64,000 nucleotides of DNA from Pseudomonas atagonensis (lineage in GTDB: Bacteria > Pseudomonadota > Gammaproteobacteria > Pseudomonadales > Pseudomonadaceae): contig NZ_VXCA01000016.1 in assembly GCF_011369485.1 (NCBI RefSeq), positions 98,336-162,335 on the forward strand, written 5' to 3'. A program made the position numbers and the translations under genes. A model generated the notes under the pieces. That model was not told the DNA's origin. It ran no database searches and worked only from the letters and a program-made list of their open reading frames with translations. Positions 1 through 9,558 of this stretch are shown here, one piece after another; positions within the stretch are counted from its first letter, which is position 1; each line of letters opens with the position of its first letter.

Positions 1-864
1 CTGATCGAGCTGTTCCGTATCGAAGTGCCGGAAATTGCTGAAGGCCTGATCGAAGTAATGGCAGCGTCCCGTGATCCGGGTTCGCGTGCCAAGATCGCCG
101 TTCGCTCCAAGGACAAACGCATCGACCCGCAAGGCGCGTGCATCGGTATGCGCGGTTCGCGCGTCCAAGCCGTGTCGGGCGAGTTGGGTGGCGAGCGTGT
201 TGATATCGTTCTGTGGGACGACAACCCGGCTCAGTTCGTGATCAACGCCATGTCCCCGGCAGAGGTTGCGGCAATTATCGTTGACGAAGATGCCCACGCA
301 ATGGACATCGCCGTTGGCGCAGACAATCTGGCTCAGGCCATCGGTCGCGGTGGTCAGAACGTGCGTCTGGCCAGCCAATTGACTGGCTGGACCCTGAACG
401 TGATGACCGAATCGGACATCCAGGCTAAGCAGCAAGCAGAAACCGGCGACATCCTGCGCAACTTCATCGACGAGCTGGAAGTCGACGAAGAACTGGCTCA
501 GGTGCTGGTTGATGAAGGCTTCACCAGCCTGGAAGAGATTGCCTACGTACCGTTGGAAGAAATGCTCAACATCGACGGCTTTGACGAAGACATCGTCAAC
601 GAGCTTCGCGCTCGTGCCAAGGATCGCTTGTTGACCAAAGCCATCGCTACTGAGGAAAAGCTGGCAGACGCCCATCCGGCCGAAGACCTGCTCTCGCTTG
701 AGGGTATGGACAAGGATTTGGCGATGGAACTGGCGGTGCGCGGCGTAATTACCCGCGAAGACCTGGCCGAGCAGTCTATTGACGACCTGCTCGACATCGA
801 CGGCATTGACGATGATCGTGCCGGCAAGTTGATCATGGCCGCCCGAGCCCACTGGTTCGAGTAA
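1..864 (+). CDS. nusA: Transcription termination/antitermination factor NusA, C-terminal part (cut by window start)
   Basis: The frame is open from base 1, so about 287 residues of the C-terminal part are present and the N-terminal RNA polymerase-binding domain and S1 domain lie outside the window. KH-type RNA-binding sequence is visible near the start (around [15 protein letters not shown] and later [19 protein letters not shown]). Two acidic helix-hairpin-helix repeats follow ([18 protein letters not shown] and [17 protein letters not shown]), as in proteobacterial NusA. NusA acts on the elongating RNA polymerase and modulates pausing, termination and antitermination. It lies 27 bp upstream of infB, the conserved nusA-infB order of gammaproteobacteria, so it is the upstream cistron of the operon running to pnp. 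Confidence 0.97.
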   Translation: MIELFRIEVPEIAEGLIEVMAASRDPGSRAKIAVRSKDKRIDPQGACIGMRGSRVQAVSGELGGERVDIVLWDDNPAQFVINAMSPAEVAAIIVDEDAHAMDIAVGADNLAQAIGRGGQNVRLASQLTGWTLNVMTESDIQAKQQAETGDILRNFIDELEVDEELAQVLVDEGFTSLEEIAYVPLEEMLNIDGFDEDIVNELRARAKDRLLTKAIATEEKLADAHPAEDLLSLEGMDKDLAMELAVRGVITREDLAEQSIDDLLDIDGIDDDRAGKLIMAARAHWFE

Positions 865-891
865 TTAGGCGCGGCCTGAGGAGAGAAGTGC

Positions 892-3411
892 ATGACGCAA
901 GTCACGGTGAAACAACTGGCCGATGAGGTCAAAACACCGGTAGAGCGCCTGTTGCAGCAGATGCGTGAGGCAGGTCTGCCGCACACCGCCGCCGAAGAAA
1001 ATGTGACTGACAGTGAGAAGCAGTCCCTGCTGACTCACTTGAAAAGCAGCCACAAGGCGAAAGTGGAAGAACCACGCAAGATCACGCTGCAGCGTAAAAC
1101 CACCAGCACCCTGCGTGTGGCTGGTAGCAAGAGCATCAGCGTAGAAGTTCGCAAGAAGAAAGTTTTCGTACAGCGTAGCCCGGAAGAAATCGAAGCCGAG
1201 CGCAAGCGTGAACTGGATGAGCGTCGCGCAGTAGAGAATGCTGCCCGTCAGAAGGCTGAAGAAGAAGCCAAGCAGCGCGCCGAAGAAGAAGCGCGTCGCC
1301 AGCCTGCTGCTGCGTCGACTGCTCCTTCGGACGCGGTTGCAGCACCTGCTCCAGTGGCTGAACCTGTGCGTGAAGCTGCGCCGGTTGTAGCCGCTGCGCC
1401 GGCTGCCGACACTCGCAAGCGTGACGAACAGCGCCGTCCGGACAAGCCACGTGCCGACGATAACAATCGTCGCGGTGGTGGTGATGGCGAGCGCAAAAAC
1501 GCTCCGCATCGCGCATCGGTCAAAGAAAAAGCGCCAGCACCACGTGTGGCGCCACGCACTACCGACGAAGAAAGCGATGGCTTCCGTCGTGGTGGTCGCG
1601 GCAAGGCCAAGCTGAAGAAACGCAACGCTCACGGTTTCCAGAGCCCGACCGGCCCTGTCGTGCGTGAAGTGAAGATCGGCGAAACCATCACTGTTGGCGA
1701 TCTCGCTCAGCAGATGTCGGTCAAGGCTGCCGAAATCATCAAGTTCATGTTCAAGCTGGGTACTCCGGCCACCATCAACCAGGTACTGGATCAGGAAACT
1801 GCCCAACTGGTTGCTGAAGAGCTGGGCCACAAAGTGACCCTGGTCAGCGACACCGCCCTGGAAGATTCCCTGGCAGAGTCCCTGAAGTTCGAAGGTGAAG
1901 CGGTTCCTCGTGCGCCGGTCGTGACCGTAATGGGTCACGTTGACCACGGTAAGACCTCGCTGCTCGACTACATCCGTCGTGCGAAGGTTGCTGCTGGCGA
2001 AGCCGGCGGTATCACACAGCACATCGGTGCGTACCACGTTGAAACCGAACGCGGCATGGTCACCTTCCTCGACACCCCGGGTCACGCTGCGTTTACCGCA
2101 ATGCGTGCTCGTGGTGCCAAGGCGACTGACATCGTGATCCTCGTGGTTGCGGCCGACGACGGCGTGATGCCACAAACCATTGAAGCGGTTCAGCACGCGG
2201 TAGCGGCTGGCGTTCCATTGGTCGTTGCGGTGAACAAGATCGACAAGCCGGGCGCCGATCTCGATCGCATCCGTAGCGAACTGTCGACTCACGGCGTGAC
2301 GTCCGAAGAGTGGGGTGGCGATACTCCATTCGTACCGGTTTCCGCGAAGATGGGTACCGGCGTTGACGAACTGCTCGAAGCTGTTCTGCTGCAAGCCGAA
2401 GTTCTCGAACTGACCGCTACTCCGTCGGCTCCAGGCCGTGGTGTTGTGGTTGAATCGCGCCTCGACAAGGGCCGCGGCCCGGTGGCAACTGTTCTGGTTC
2501 AGGACGGTACGCTGCGTCAAGGCGACATGGTGCTGGTCGGCTCGAACTATGGCCGTGTGCGCGCCATGCTCGACGAGAACGGCAAGCCAATCAAGGAAGC
2601 AGGTCCGGCCATTCCGGTCGAGATCCTCGGTCTTGACGGTACGCCGGACGCTGGCGATGAGATGAGCGTGGTTGCTGACGAGAAGAAAGCCCGTGAAGTG
2701 GCTCTGTTCCGTCAAGGCAAGTTCCGCGAAGTCAAACTGGCTCGCGCTCACGCCGGCAAGCTGGAAAACATCTTCGAAAACATGGGTCAGGAAGAGAAGA
2801 AGACGCTCAACATCGTCCTCAAATCCGACGTCCGTGGTTCGCTGGAAGCTTTGCAGGGCGCTCTGAATGGCCTGGGCAACGACGAAGTGCAAGTGCGCGT
2901 AGTCGGTGGCGGTGTCGGTGGTATCACCGAATCCGACGCCAACCTGGCACTGGCTTCCAACGCTGTACTGTTCGGCTTCAACGTGCGTGCCGATGCTGGC
3001 GCACGGAAGATCGTCGAGCAGGAAGGTCTGGATATGCGTTACTACAACGTGATCTACGACATCATCGAAGACGTCAAGAAAGCCCTGACCGGTATGCTCG
3101 GCAGCGATGTTCGCGAGAACATCCTGGGCGTGGCCGAAGTGCGTGACGTATTCCGTTCGCCGAAGTTTGGCGCGATCGCAGGCTGCATGGTGATCGAAGG
3201 TGTTGTGCACCGTAACCGTCCGATCCGTGTACTGCGTGAAGACATCGTTATCTTCGAAGGCGAGCTGGAATCCCTGCGCCGCTTCAAGGATGACGCTTCC
3301 GAAGTACGTGCCGGCATGGAATGCGGTATCGGCGTGAAGAGCTACAACGACGTCAAAGTCGGTGACAAGATCGAAGTCTTCGAGAAGGTTCAGGTTGCTC
3401 GCAGCCTCTAA
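892..3411 (+). CDS. infB: Translation initiation factor IF-2
   Basis: 839 residues, normal for gammaproteobacterial IF-2. The GTPase brings fMet-tRNA to the 30S subunit and promotes subunit joining. An N-terminal IF2-N domain (residues 1-50) is followed by a charged Lys/Glu/Arg- and Ala/Pro-rich linker to about 260, a second IF2-N domain, then the G domain with G1 GHVDHGKT (residues 348-355), DTPGH and NKID. Two beta-barrel domains and the fMet-tRNA-binding C domain complete it. The ATG at 892 has a GAGGAGA ribosome site just upstream. In E. coli infB has in-frame internal starts giving shorter forms; I did not locate equivalents here. Second gene of the nusA-pnp operon. Confidence 0.98.
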   Translation: MTQVTVKQLADEVKTPVERLLQQMREAGLPHTAAEENVTDSEKQSLLTHLKSSHKAKVEEPRKITLQRKTTSTLRVAGSKSISVEVRKKKVFVQRSPEEIEAERKRELDERRAVENAARQKAEEEAKQRAEEEARRQPAAASTAPSDAVAAPAPVAEPVREAAPVVAAAPAADTRKRDEQRRPDKPRADDNNRRGGGDGERKNAPHRASVKEKAPAPRVAPRTTDEESDGFRRGGRGKAKLKKRNAHGFQSPTGPVVREVKIGETITVGDLAQQMSVKAAEIIKFMFKLGTPATINQVLDQETAQLVAEELGHKVTLVSDTALEDSLAESLKFEGEAVPRAPVVTVMGHVDHGKTSLLDYIRRAKVAAGEAGGITQHIGAYHVETERGMVTFLDTPGHAAFTAMRARGAKATDIVILVVAADDGVMPQTIEAVQHAVAAGVPLVVAVNKIDKPGADLDRIRSELSTHGVTSEEWGGDTPFVPVSAKMGTGVDELLEAVLLQAEVLELTATPSAPGRGVVVESRLDKGRGPVATVLVQDGTLRQGDMVLVGSNYGRVRAMLDENGKPIKEAGPAIPVEILGLDGTPDAGDEMSVVADEKKAREVALFRQGKFREVKLARAHAGKLENIFENMGQEEKKTLNIVLKSDVRGSLEALQGALNGLGNDEVQVRVVGGGVGGITESDANLALASNAVLFGFNVRADAGARKIVEQEGLDMRYYNVIYDIIEDVKKALTGMLGSDVRENILGVAEVRDVFRSPKFGAIAGCMVIEGVVHRNRPIRVLREDIVIFEGELESLRRFKDDASEVRAGMECGIGVKSYNDVKVGDKIEVFEKVQVARSL

Positions 3412-3482
3412 CTCGCGCACTTCAAGGGCCACGTCGAGCCGCCGTATGCAAATGCGCGCCACGGCGTCAGGACTCTAAACGC

Positions 3483-3517
3483 AACGCCCGGTCTGGCTTT
3501 TGTCAGGCCGGGCGTTT
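3483..3517 (+). terminator. Strong hairpin between infB and rbfA (attenuator or processing site)
   Basis: A 13-bp stem (3483-3495 with 3504-3516, one T-G wobble) closes an 8-base loop and is followed by only three T residues before GCC. The stem is as strong as a terminator but the T tract is poor. It may therefore be a partial terminator or an RNase processing/stability element within the operon rather than a full stop, since rbfA, truB and rpsO continue downstream. Confidence 0.6.
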
Positions 3518-3570
3518 GCCGCTTTCAGACCTTGCGGGTTTCACCGTGGGGCAGTAACAGGTAACAAATC

Positions 3571-3972
3571 ATGGCAAAAGAATACAGCCGTACCCAACGT
3601 ATCGGCGATCAGATGCAGCGTGAGCTGGCACAGTTGATCCGTCGTGAAGTCAAAGACCCGCGCGTCGGCCTGGTCACCATTACCGCTGTGGAAGTCAGCC
3701 GTGACGTCGGTCACGCGAAAATTTTCATCACCGTGATGGGGCAGGACAACGCCGAAGACATCGCGCAAAGCATCAAGGTGCTGAACGCTGCTGCAGGTTT
3801 CCTGCGCATGCAGCTGGCCCGTGAAATGAAGCTGCGCAGCGTGCCGCAATTGCACTTCCACTACGACGAATCCGTTGTCCGTGGTGCGCACCTGTCGGCC
3901 CTGATCGAGCGCGCCGTGGCTGAAGACAATCAGCACGTGGCAGCTCCAGCACCTGAAGACACCAAGGAGTAA
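3571..3972 (+). CDS. rbfA: 30S ribosome-binding factor RbfA
   Basis: 133 residues, the typical length. RbfA is a single type-II KH-domain protein that binds free 30S subunits, helps mature the 5' end of 16S rRNA and is important in cold adaptation. The N-terminal half ([25 protein letters not shown]) and [12 protein letters not shown] near residues 90-101 are family signatures. The start is ATG 3571, with purine-rich sequence upstream. Its stop is 4 bases before the truB start, indicating tight coupling. The Ala/Pro-rich acidic tail is poorly conserved in the family and is not unusual. Confidence 0.97.
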   Translation: MAKEYSRTQRIGDQMQRELAQLIRREVKDPRVGLVTITAVEVSRDVGHAKIFITVMGQDNAEDIAQSIKVLNAAAGFLRMQLAREMKLRSVPQLHFHYDESVVRGAHLSALIERAVAEDNQHVAAPAPEDTKE

Positions 3973-3976
3973 TTCG

Positions 3977-4894
3977 GTGGCTCAGGTCAAACGTATCCGT
4001 CGTAACGTCAGCGGTATCATCCTGCTCGACAAGCCGTTGGGATTCACCTCCAACGCCGCACTGCAGAAGGTTCGCTGGTTGCTCAACGCCGAGAAGGCCG
4101 GCCACACCGGCAGTCTCGACCCGCTGGCCACCGGTGTATTGCCGCTGTGCTTTGGCGAGGCAACCAAGTTCTCGCAATATCTGCTCGATTCCGACAAGGG
4201 TTATGAAACCCTGGCGCAACTGGGCAAGACCACCACCACGGCGGACGCTGAAGGTGAGGTTTTGCAGGAACGCCCGGTGACCGTTGGTCGCGTCGATGTC
4301 GAGGCTGTTTTGCCGAAATTTCGCGGCCAAATCAGCCAGATACCGCCGATGTACTCGGCCCTCAAGCGTGATGGTCAGCCGCTGTACAAGCTGGCCCGTG
4401 CAGGCGAAGTAGTGGAGCGCGAACCGCGTTCTGTTACTATTGCGCGCTTGGAATTGCTGGCCTTCGAAGGCGATACTGCGCGTCTTGCGGTGGACTGCAG
4501 CAAGGGCACCTATATTCGCACCCTCGTGGAGGATATCGGTGAGCAACTCGGTTGTGGTGCGTACGTCGCTGAATTGCGTCGTACCCAGGCCGGGCCTTTC
4601 ACCCTGGCGCAGACCGTGACCCTCGAAGAGCTTGAAGCGGTACATGCCGAAGGCGGCAACGAAGCGGTCGACCGCTTCCTGATGCCATCGGACAGCGGCC
4701 TGCAGGATTGGCCGCTGCTGCACTTCTCGGAAGCGAGCGCGTTCTACTGGCTCAACGGTCAGCCGGTGCGCGCCCCGGATGCTCCGAAGTTCGGCATGGT
4801 GCGAGTACAGGATCACAATGGTCGCTTCATCGGTATCGGTGAAGTGAGCGAAGACGGGCGCATCGCGCCACGTCGATTGATTCGGTCGGAATGA
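3977..4894 (+). CDS. truB: tRNA pseudouridine-55 synthase TruB
   Basis: 305 residues with a GTG start at 3977; AAGGAG at the end of rbfA serves as its ribosome site. The enzyme converts U55 in the T-loop of elongator tRNAs to pseudouridine. The catalytic motif [15 protein letters not shown] carries the nucleophile Asp48, and motifs [12 protein letters not shown] and [10 protein letters not shown] follow in the expected order. The last about 60 residues are the TruB C-terminal (PUA-like) domain. It sits between rbfA and rpsO as in E. coli and P. aeruginosa. Confidence 0.97.
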   Translation: MAQVKRIRRNVSGIILLDKPLGFTSNAALQKVRWLLNAEKAGHTGSLDPLATGVLPLCFGEATKFSQYLLDSDKGYETLAQLGKTTTTADAEGEVLQERPVTVGRVDVEAVLPKFRGQISQIPPMYSALKRDGQPLYKLARAGEVVEREPRSVTIARLELLAFEGDTARLAVDCSKGTYIRTLVEDIGEQLGCGAYVAELRRTQAGPFTLAQTVTLEELEAVHAEGGNEAVDRFLMPSDSGLQDWPLLHFSEASAFYWLNGQPVRAPDAPKFGMVRVQDHNGRFIGIGEVSEDGRIAPRRLIRSE

Positions 4895-4901
4895 CCGGAA
4901 C

Positions 4902-5030
4902 CGGTTCGTGTAACAGCGAACCGGCGAGTGTGGCTGTTAACAGGCACGGTCATCACTCATTTATAGATACAGGGATTTGTCCCTGGCCTGTTGAAGCTGT
5001 TTTTCTGAAACAGTTTCCTGATAAAAGGAT
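4902..5030 (+). promoter_or_regulatory. truB-rpsO intergenic: candidate rpsO promoter and structured leader
   Basis: An 8-bp hairpin (CCGGTTCG/CGAACCGG) occupies 4902-4925. A candidate promoter has -35 TTAACA at 4937-4942 and an AT-rich -10 around 4960-4967 (TTTATA or TATAGA, spacing 17-19). Two further hairpins lie before the rpsO ribosome site: CAGGGA/TCCCTG near 4970-4985 and CTGTTT/AAACAG near 4998-5014. In E. coli, S15 represses its own translation through a structured leader; a similar role here is inference. Confidence 0.45.
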
Positions 5031-5036
5031 TGCCTC

Positions 5037-5306
5037 ATGGCTCTCGACGTTCAAGAAAAAGCTCAAATCGTTGCTGACTACCAGCAAGCTGTTGGTGACA
5101 CTGGTTCGCCAGAAGTGCAAGTTGCACTGCTGACCGCCAACATCAACAAACTGCAAGGTCACTTCAAGGCCAACGGTAAAGATCACCACTCCCGTCGTGG
5201 TCTGATCCGCATGGTTAACCAGCGTCGCAAGCTGCTGGACTACCTGAAAGGCAAGGACGTGAGCCGTTACAGCGCTCTGATCGCTCGCCTGGGTCTGCGT
5301 CGCTAA
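5037..5306 (+). CDS. rpsO: 30S ribosomal protein S15
   Basis: 89 residues, the standard S15 length. S15 binds the central domain of 16S rRNA early in 30S assembly. The sequence shows the family core [42 protein letters not shown] and the C-terminal [12 protein letters not shown]. The ATG at 5037 has AAAGGA about 8 bases upstream. Codon choice is highly biased, as expected for a ribosomal protein. It is followed at 193 bp by pnp, the conserved rpsO-pnp pair. Confidence 0.99.
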   Translation: MALDVQEKAQIVADYQQAVGDTGSPEVQVALLTANINKLQGHFKANGKDHHSRRGLIRMVNQRRKLLDYLKGKDVSRYSALIARLGLRR

Positions 5307-5340
5307 TCAGCGATTGCGCTATGAGGTTGGTTGTCTGTCA

Positions 5341-5366
5341 GACGTCTGCGGTTTTCCGCTGGCGTC
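5341..5366 (+). other. Hairpin in the rpsO-pnp spacer (candidate RNase III processing site)
   Basis: An imperfect 11-bp stem with a TTTT loop lies 35 bases after the rpsO stop and about 134 bases before pnp. In E. coli a double-stranded leader in this position is cut by RNase III, which starts PNPase autoregulation. The position and structure fit an equivalent, but cleavage here is inferred only. Confidence 0.5.
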
Positions 5367-5499
5367 CGGCAGGCTCCCAGCCTCAAGTTTTATCTGGATA
5401 CACGTTTTACCCTGGACAGGCGTTGGGCCGATTCCCGACATTGCCCAAGAATTCGCAAGAAACCAGTTCCCCCAAGAGCCACAAAGAAGGTAGGACACC

Positions 5500-7605
5500 G
5501 TGAACCCGGTAATCAAAAAATTCCAGTTCGGTCAGTCGACCGTTACCCTCGAGACTGGCCGTATCGCCCGTCAGGCCTCCGGCGCAGTATTGGTCACCGT
5601 TGACGACGACGTCAGCGTATTGGTGACCGTCGTCGGTGCCAAGCAAGCCGATCCAGGCAAGGGCTTCTTCCCTCTGTCCGTTCACTACCAGGAAAAGACT
5701 TACGCTGCCGGTAAGATCCCTGGCGGTTTCTTCAAGCGTGAAGGCCGTCCTTCCGAGAAAGAAACCCTGACTTCCCGACTGATCGACCGTCCGATCCGTC
5801 CGCTGTTCCCGGAAGGCTTCATGAACGAAGTGCAGGTTGTCTGCACCGTCGTTTCCACCAGCAAGAAAACCGACCCGGACATCGCTGCGATGATCGGTAC
5901 TTCGGCTGCCCTGGCCATCTCCGGCATTCCGTTCGACGGTCCGATCGGCGCCGCTCGCGTAGCTTTCCATGAAAGCACCGGCTACCTGCTGAACCCGACC
6001 TACGAGCAGCAAGCTGCTTCGAGCCTGGACATGGTCGTTGCCGGTACTTCCGACGCCGTACTGATGGTTGAATCGGAAGCCAAAGAGCTGACCGAAGACC
6101 AGATGCTGGGCGCTGTACTGTTTGCTCACGACGAATTCCAGGTCGTGATCAACGCGGTCAAGGAACTGGCGGCCGAAGCGGCCAAGCCAACCTGGACCTG
6201 GGCTCCTGCTCCAGAAGCCACTGAACTGCTGGGCGCTATCCGTGCCGAGTTCGGCGACGCAATCTCCCAGGCTTACACCATCACCGTCAAGGCTGACCGC
6301 TATGCGCGTCTGGGCGAGCTGAAGGATCAAGTCGTTGCCAAGCTGTCCGGCGAAGAAGGCCAGCCATCGTCCAGCGAAGTCAAAGCGGCTTTCGGCGAAA
6401 TCGAATACCGCACCGTTCGCGAAAACATCGTTAACGGCAAGCCACGTATCGACGGTCGCGACACCAAAACCGTACGTCCGCTGAACATCGAAGTCGGCGT
6501 TCTGCCGAAGACTCACGGTTCGGCGCTGTTCACCCGTGGTGAAACCCAGGCGCTGGTCGTTGCAACGCTGGGCACCGCCCGTGATGCACAGCTGCTGGAC
6601 ACCCTGGAAGGCGAGAAAAAAGACCCGTTCATGCTGCACTACAACTTCCCTCCGTTCTCGGTGGGCGAGTGTGGTCGCATGGGTGGCGCCGGTCGTCGCG
6701 AAATCGGTCACGGCCGTCTGGCCCGTCGTTCGGTTTCGGCCATGCTGCCTGCCGCTGACGTGTTCCCGTACACCATCCGTGTAGTGTCGGAAATCACCGA
6801 ATCCAACGGTTCGAGCTCGATGGCTTCCGTATGCGGCGCTTCCCTGGCCCTGATGGACGCTGGTGTTCCGATGAAGGCGCCGGTTGCCGGTATCGCCATG
6901 GGTCTGGTTAAAGAAGGCGAGAAATTCGCCGTCCTGACCGACATCCTCGGTGACGAAGACCACCTGGGCGACATGGACTTCAAAGTAGCCGGTACCGCCA
7001 AAGGTGTGACCGCGCTGCAGATGGACATCAAGATCAAGGGCATCACCGAAGAGATCATGGAAATCGCTCTGGGCCAGGCCCTGGAAGCGCGCCTGAATAT
7101 CCTCGGCCAGATGAACCAGATCATTGGTCAGTCGCGTACCGAACTGTCGGCCAACGCTCCGACCATGATCGCGATGAAAATCGACACCGACAAAATCCGT
7201 GACGTTATCGGTAAAGGTGGCGCAACCATCCGTGCGATCTGCGAAGAAACCAAGGCTTCGATCGACATCGAAGACGACGGTTCGATCAAGATCTTCGGCG
7301 AAACCAAGGATGCCGCAGAAGCTGCTCGTCAGCGCGTTCTGAGCATCACTGCAGAAGCTGAAATCGGCAAGATCTATGTCGGCAAGGTTGAGCGCATCGT
7401 CGACTTCGGCGCATTCGTCAACATCCTGCCGGGCAAGGACGGTCTGGTACACATCTCGATGCTGAGCGACGCTCGCGTAGAGAAAGTGACCGACATCCTG
7501 AAAGAAGGCCAGGAAGTGGAAGTGCTGGTACTGGACGTGGACAACCGCGGCCGTATCAAGCTGTCCATCAAAGACGTGGCAGCGGCCAAGGCTTCGGGCG
7601 TTTAA
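5500..7605 (+). CDS. pnp: Polyribonucleotide nucleotidyltransferase (PNPase)
   Basis: 701 residues from a GTG start at 5500 with AAGGTAGG upstream. PNPase degrades RNA 3'-to-5' by phosphorolysis, can add heteropolymeric tails, and joins the RNA degradosome. Two RNase PH-like domains are visible, joined by the alpha-helical domain; the second (from about residue 310) contains [10 protein letters not shown] and [16 protein letters not shown] domain ([20 protein letters not shown]) and an S1 domain ([27 protein letters not shown]) end the protein. It is the last gene of the operon, followed by a strong terminator. Confidence 0.98.
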   Translation: MNPVIKKFQFGQSTVTLETGRIARQASGAVLVTVDDDVSVLVTVVGAKQADPGKGFFPLSVHYQEKTYAAGKIPGGFFKREGRPSEKETLTSRLIDRPIRPLFPEGFMNEVQVVCTVVSTSKKTDPDIAAMIGTSAALAISGIPFDGPIGAARVAFHESTGYLLNPTYEQQAASSLDMVVAGTSDAVLMVESEAKELTEDQMLGAVLFAHDEFQVVINAVKELAAEAAKPTWTWAPAPEATELLGAIRAEFGDAISQAYTITVKADRYARLGELKDQVVAKLSGEEGQPSSSEVKAAFGEIEYRTVRENIVNGKPRIDGRDTKTVRPLNIEVGVLPKTHGSALFTRGETQALVVATLGTARDAQLLDTLEGEKKDPFMLHYNFPPFSVGECGRMGGAGRREIGHGRLARRSVSAMLPAADVFPYTIRVVSEITESNGSSSMASVCGASLALMDAGVPMKAPVAGIAMGLVKEGEKFAVLTDILGDEDHLGDMDFKVAGTAKGVTALQMDIKIKGITEEIMEIALGQALEARLNILGQMNQIIGQSRTELSANAPTMIAMKIDTDKIRDVIGKGGATIRAICEETKASIDIEDDGSIKIFGETKDAAEAARQRVLSITAEAEIGKIYVGKVERIVDFGAFVNILPGKDGLVHISMLSDARVEKVTDILKEGQEVEVLVLDVDNRGRIKLSIKDVAAAKASGV

Positions 7606-7629
7606 TCACCCCACCGCCTTAGCGCAATG

Positions 7630-7667
7630 AAAATGCCCCGCCGTGCAAACGGCGGGGCATTTTTTTG
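7630..7667 (+). terminator. Rho-independent terminator of the nusA-pnp operon
   Basis: A perfect 13-bp GC-rich stem (7631-7643 with 7650-7662) closes a 6-base loop and runs into a T tract. It lies 25 bases after the pnp stop. Confidence 0.93.
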
Positions 7668-7699
7668 TCTGTCGAAAACTGCGGTGACAAGGCAGCAAG

Positions 7700-7728
7700 T
7701 TGCTGGAGTGCCGGACCGGTGCTAGGTT
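7700..7728 (+). promoter_or_regulatory. Candidate sigma-70 promoter for tRNA-Thr
   Basis: -35 TTGCTG (7700-7705) and -10 TAGGTT (7723-7728) are separated by 17 bases. This predicts a start a few bases before the tRNA at 7738, so the 5' leader would be very short. Confidence 0.45.
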
Positions 7729-7737
7729 TAGCCCACC

Positions 7738-7813
7738 GCCCGTGTAGCTCAGCCGGTAGAGCAGCGCACTCGTAACGCGAAGGTCGCAGGTTCGATTCCT
7801 GTCTCGGGCACCA
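7738..7813 (+). tRNA. tRNA-Thr (anticodon CGT)
   Basis: 76 nt including an encoded CCA. The acceptor strands are GCCCGTG and CTCGGGC with one T-T mismatch at the sixth pair. The D arm is AGCTCAGCCGGTAGAGC, the anticodon loop CTCGTAA gives anticodon CGT (reads ACG), and the T arm is GCAGG-TTCGATT-CCTGT with the invariant TTCGA. The gene is independent of pnp because the operon terminator lies between them. Confidence 0.93.
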
Positions 7814-8043
7814 CCTCTGCCGTTTTACTTCCCCGTTTATGTTCCGCAGGTCAGCTTTTTGTGGGAGAGATGTAAAGAGCCGTGTAATTCGTCATGCAAA
7901 CGTCCTATATTCGGTGCCTGCATGAGCATCGCCCAGCAGTTTTCAGATGATCCCGAATGGTTCCGAAGGCCGGACAAATCCGCGTCAGAGAGATCCTTGA
8001 TGATCCAGATCCATCCTCCATTCTTACGATCAGCGAGAACGCC

Positions 8044-8343
8044 ATGACCGAATTAACTCAAGAGCAACGTCACGAACAAGCGCTGGAGAAATACAAACTC
8101 GACGCGCCCCAGCTATTAGAAGAGATCAAAGACCTGAGTCCTGATGATCAGAAGGATCAGATCCAGTGGGCGTTCGAAGACGAAGCCGAAGCCCAGGGCC
8201 TGCAGCCATGGGAGCTGACGCTCAAGTACACCAGCACGCCGGATGAGTTCGAGACCCAACGCCTTGTGCTGCATAAAGAAGCGGCTGAAGTGCTGGGTGT
8301 CGAGTGGGAAGAGTACTGCGAGATGAACAATCTCGTCGTTTGA
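8044..8343 (+). CDS. DUF6388 family protein of unknown function
   Basis: 99 residues from ATG 8044. An upstream in-frame start at 7957 would add a low-complexity extension unlike the family, so I prefer 8044. The protein is acidic, soluble and has no signal peptide. It is mostly predicted helix, with a conserved-looking core ELTQEQRHEQALEKY and DDQKDQIQWAFEDEAEAQGL. I recognise this as the small Pseudomonas DUF6388 family; its function is not known. It lies alone between the tRNA and the convergent nadC. An AT-rich stretch around 7900 could hold a promoter, but I cannot place one reliably. Confidence 0.8.
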   Translation: MTELTQEQRHEQALEKYKLDAPQLLEEIKDLSPDDQKDQIQWAFEDEAEAQGLQPWELTLKYTSTPDEFETQRLVLHKEAAEVLGVEWEEYCEMNNLVV

Positions 8344-8352
8344 CGAGAGCTG

Positions 8353-8412
8353 CCAGCTACAAGCCGCAAGCTACAAGTAAAAGCACAACCGCTTTTGCTT
8401 GCAGCTTGTAGC
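8353..8412. repeat. Palindrome between DUF6388 gene and nadC, possible bidirectional terminator
   Basis: AGCTACAAGC at the left is mirrored by GCTTGTAGCT at the right, with an inner AAAAGC/GCTTTT hairpin near 8380-8398. AGCTACAAG-type repeats are common in Pseudomonas intergenic DNA. It lies between two convergent genes and could end both transcripts. Confidence 0.55.
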
Positions 8413-8431
8413 TCGCATCTTGCCGCTGTTC

Positions 8432-9280
8432 TTAAAGGCTGAGGCGCATCGACAGATCCACGGCTTTGACATCCTTGGTCATCGCACCAATCGAGATGTA
8501 ATCGACCCCGGTCTCGGCGATCGGCAGCAACGTGCTCTCGTTAATCCCGCCGCTGGCTTCCAGCTTCGCCTTGCCGGCGTTCAGGCGTACGGCTTCACGC
8601 ATGTCATCGAGGCTCAGTTCATCGAGCATGATGATGTCGGCACCGGCCGCCAAGGCTTCCTTCAGTTCGTCCAGACTCTCCACTTCAATTTCCACCGGTT
8701 TGCCCGGGGCGATCTTGTGCGCGGCGGCAATGGCCTGCGCAATGCCACCGCTGGCGGCAATGTGGTTTTCCTTGATGAGGAAAGCATCGTACAGACCGAT
8801 GCGGTGGTTGTGGCAGCCACCGCAGGTGACCGCGTATTTCTGCGCCAGACGCAGGCCCGGCAAGGTCTTGCGGGTGTCGAGGAGTTTCACCTGAGTGGTG
8901 CCGACGAAATCCGCCAGATACTGCGCGCGCGTCGCCACGCCAGACAACAGTTGCAGGAAATTCAGCGCGCTGCGCTCACCGGTCAGCAACGAGCGCGCCG
9001 GGCCTTCGAGGTGGAACAGCGGCTGATTCGGTTTGACCCGTTCACCATCGGCCACTTGCCAATGCACCGCCACCCTTGGATCGAGCTGACGAAACACCGC
9101 ATCGACCCAAGCGGTGCCGCAGATGACGGCGGCGTCGCGGGTGATGATGGTGGCTTTGGCCAGACGTTCGGCCGGGATCAGTTGCGCGGTGATGTCGCCG
9201 CTGCCGATGTCTTCGAGCAACGCACGGCGCACGTTGGCTTCGATTTCGGCGGTCAAATCGGCGAGACGTAGATTCGGCAT
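8432..9280 (-). CDS. nadC: Quinolinate phosphoribosyltransferase (decarboxylating)
   Basis: 282 residues, family-typical, starting [14 protein letters not shown] at 9280. An upstream in-frame ATG would add 28 residues, but a TATAAT promoter lies inside that extension. NadC makes nicotinate mononucleotide, CO2 and PPi from quinolinate and PRPP in NAD biosynthesis. Visible signatures are [38 protein letters not shown], the [10 protein letters not shown] substrate loop and the C-terminal [16 protein letters not shown]. It is divergent from the DUF1631 gene, the same order as PA4524-PA4523. Confidence 0.97.
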   Translation of the reverse strand: MPNLRLADLTAEIEANVRRALLEDIGSGDITAQLIPAERLAKATIITRDAAVICGTAWVDAVFRQLDPRVAVHWQVADGERVKPNQPLFHLEGPARSLLTGERSALNFLQLLSGVATRAQYLADFVGTTQVKLLDTRKTLPGLRLAQKYAVTCGGCHNHRIGLYDAFLIKENHIAASGGIAQAIAAAHKIAPGKPVEIEVESLDELKEALAAGADIIMLDELSLDDMREAVRLNAGKAKLEASGGINESTLLPIAETGVDYISIGAMTKDVKAVDLSMRLSL

Positions 9281-9307
9281 AACGGGCTCCACAAACAAAG
9301 TGGCCCG

Positions 9308-9337
9308 ATTATAGGGGTATGGCATCGGCCAACCCAA
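9308..9337 (-). promoter_or_regulatory. nadC: Candidate nadC promoter
   Basis: Reading the minus strand, -35 TTGGGT (9337-9332) and a perfect -10 TATAAT (9313-9308) are spaced by 18 bases, ending 27 bases before the nadC ATG. Confidence 0.55.
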
Positions 9338-9558
9338 GGCGAGAAGTCGCGTGCTTGCCTGCATCCGGTCGATTTTCTTTGAGCAAACCCCGTTCTGTCA
9401 TGGTCACTGGAGGGTGGCCGGGCATAGGGGAAACCCTGACGGCTATAGCGGCGGTGTCACCTTTTACAAGATAATCCGCCTTGCATTTGACGTCATGGCT
9501 TTGACGTTCCGGTGCTCGAGGTTGCTCACCGAAAGAATCACCGTTTCAGGAGGCTTGG

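Noticed and set aside
865..3462. 865-codon open frame antisense to infB
   Set aside because: It mirrors infB exactly, has no ribosome site and gives a low-complexity His/Phe/Arg-rich sequence. Strong GC-third-position bias leaves the antisense frame free of stops.
5407..7452. 681-codon antisense frame to pnp
   Set aside because: Same shadow effect of highly biased codons; no domain and no start signal.
7738..7813. tRNA as an integration site for a mobile island
   Set aside because: No integrase and no repeat of the tRNA 3' end found downstream; the neighbouring genes are ordinary.
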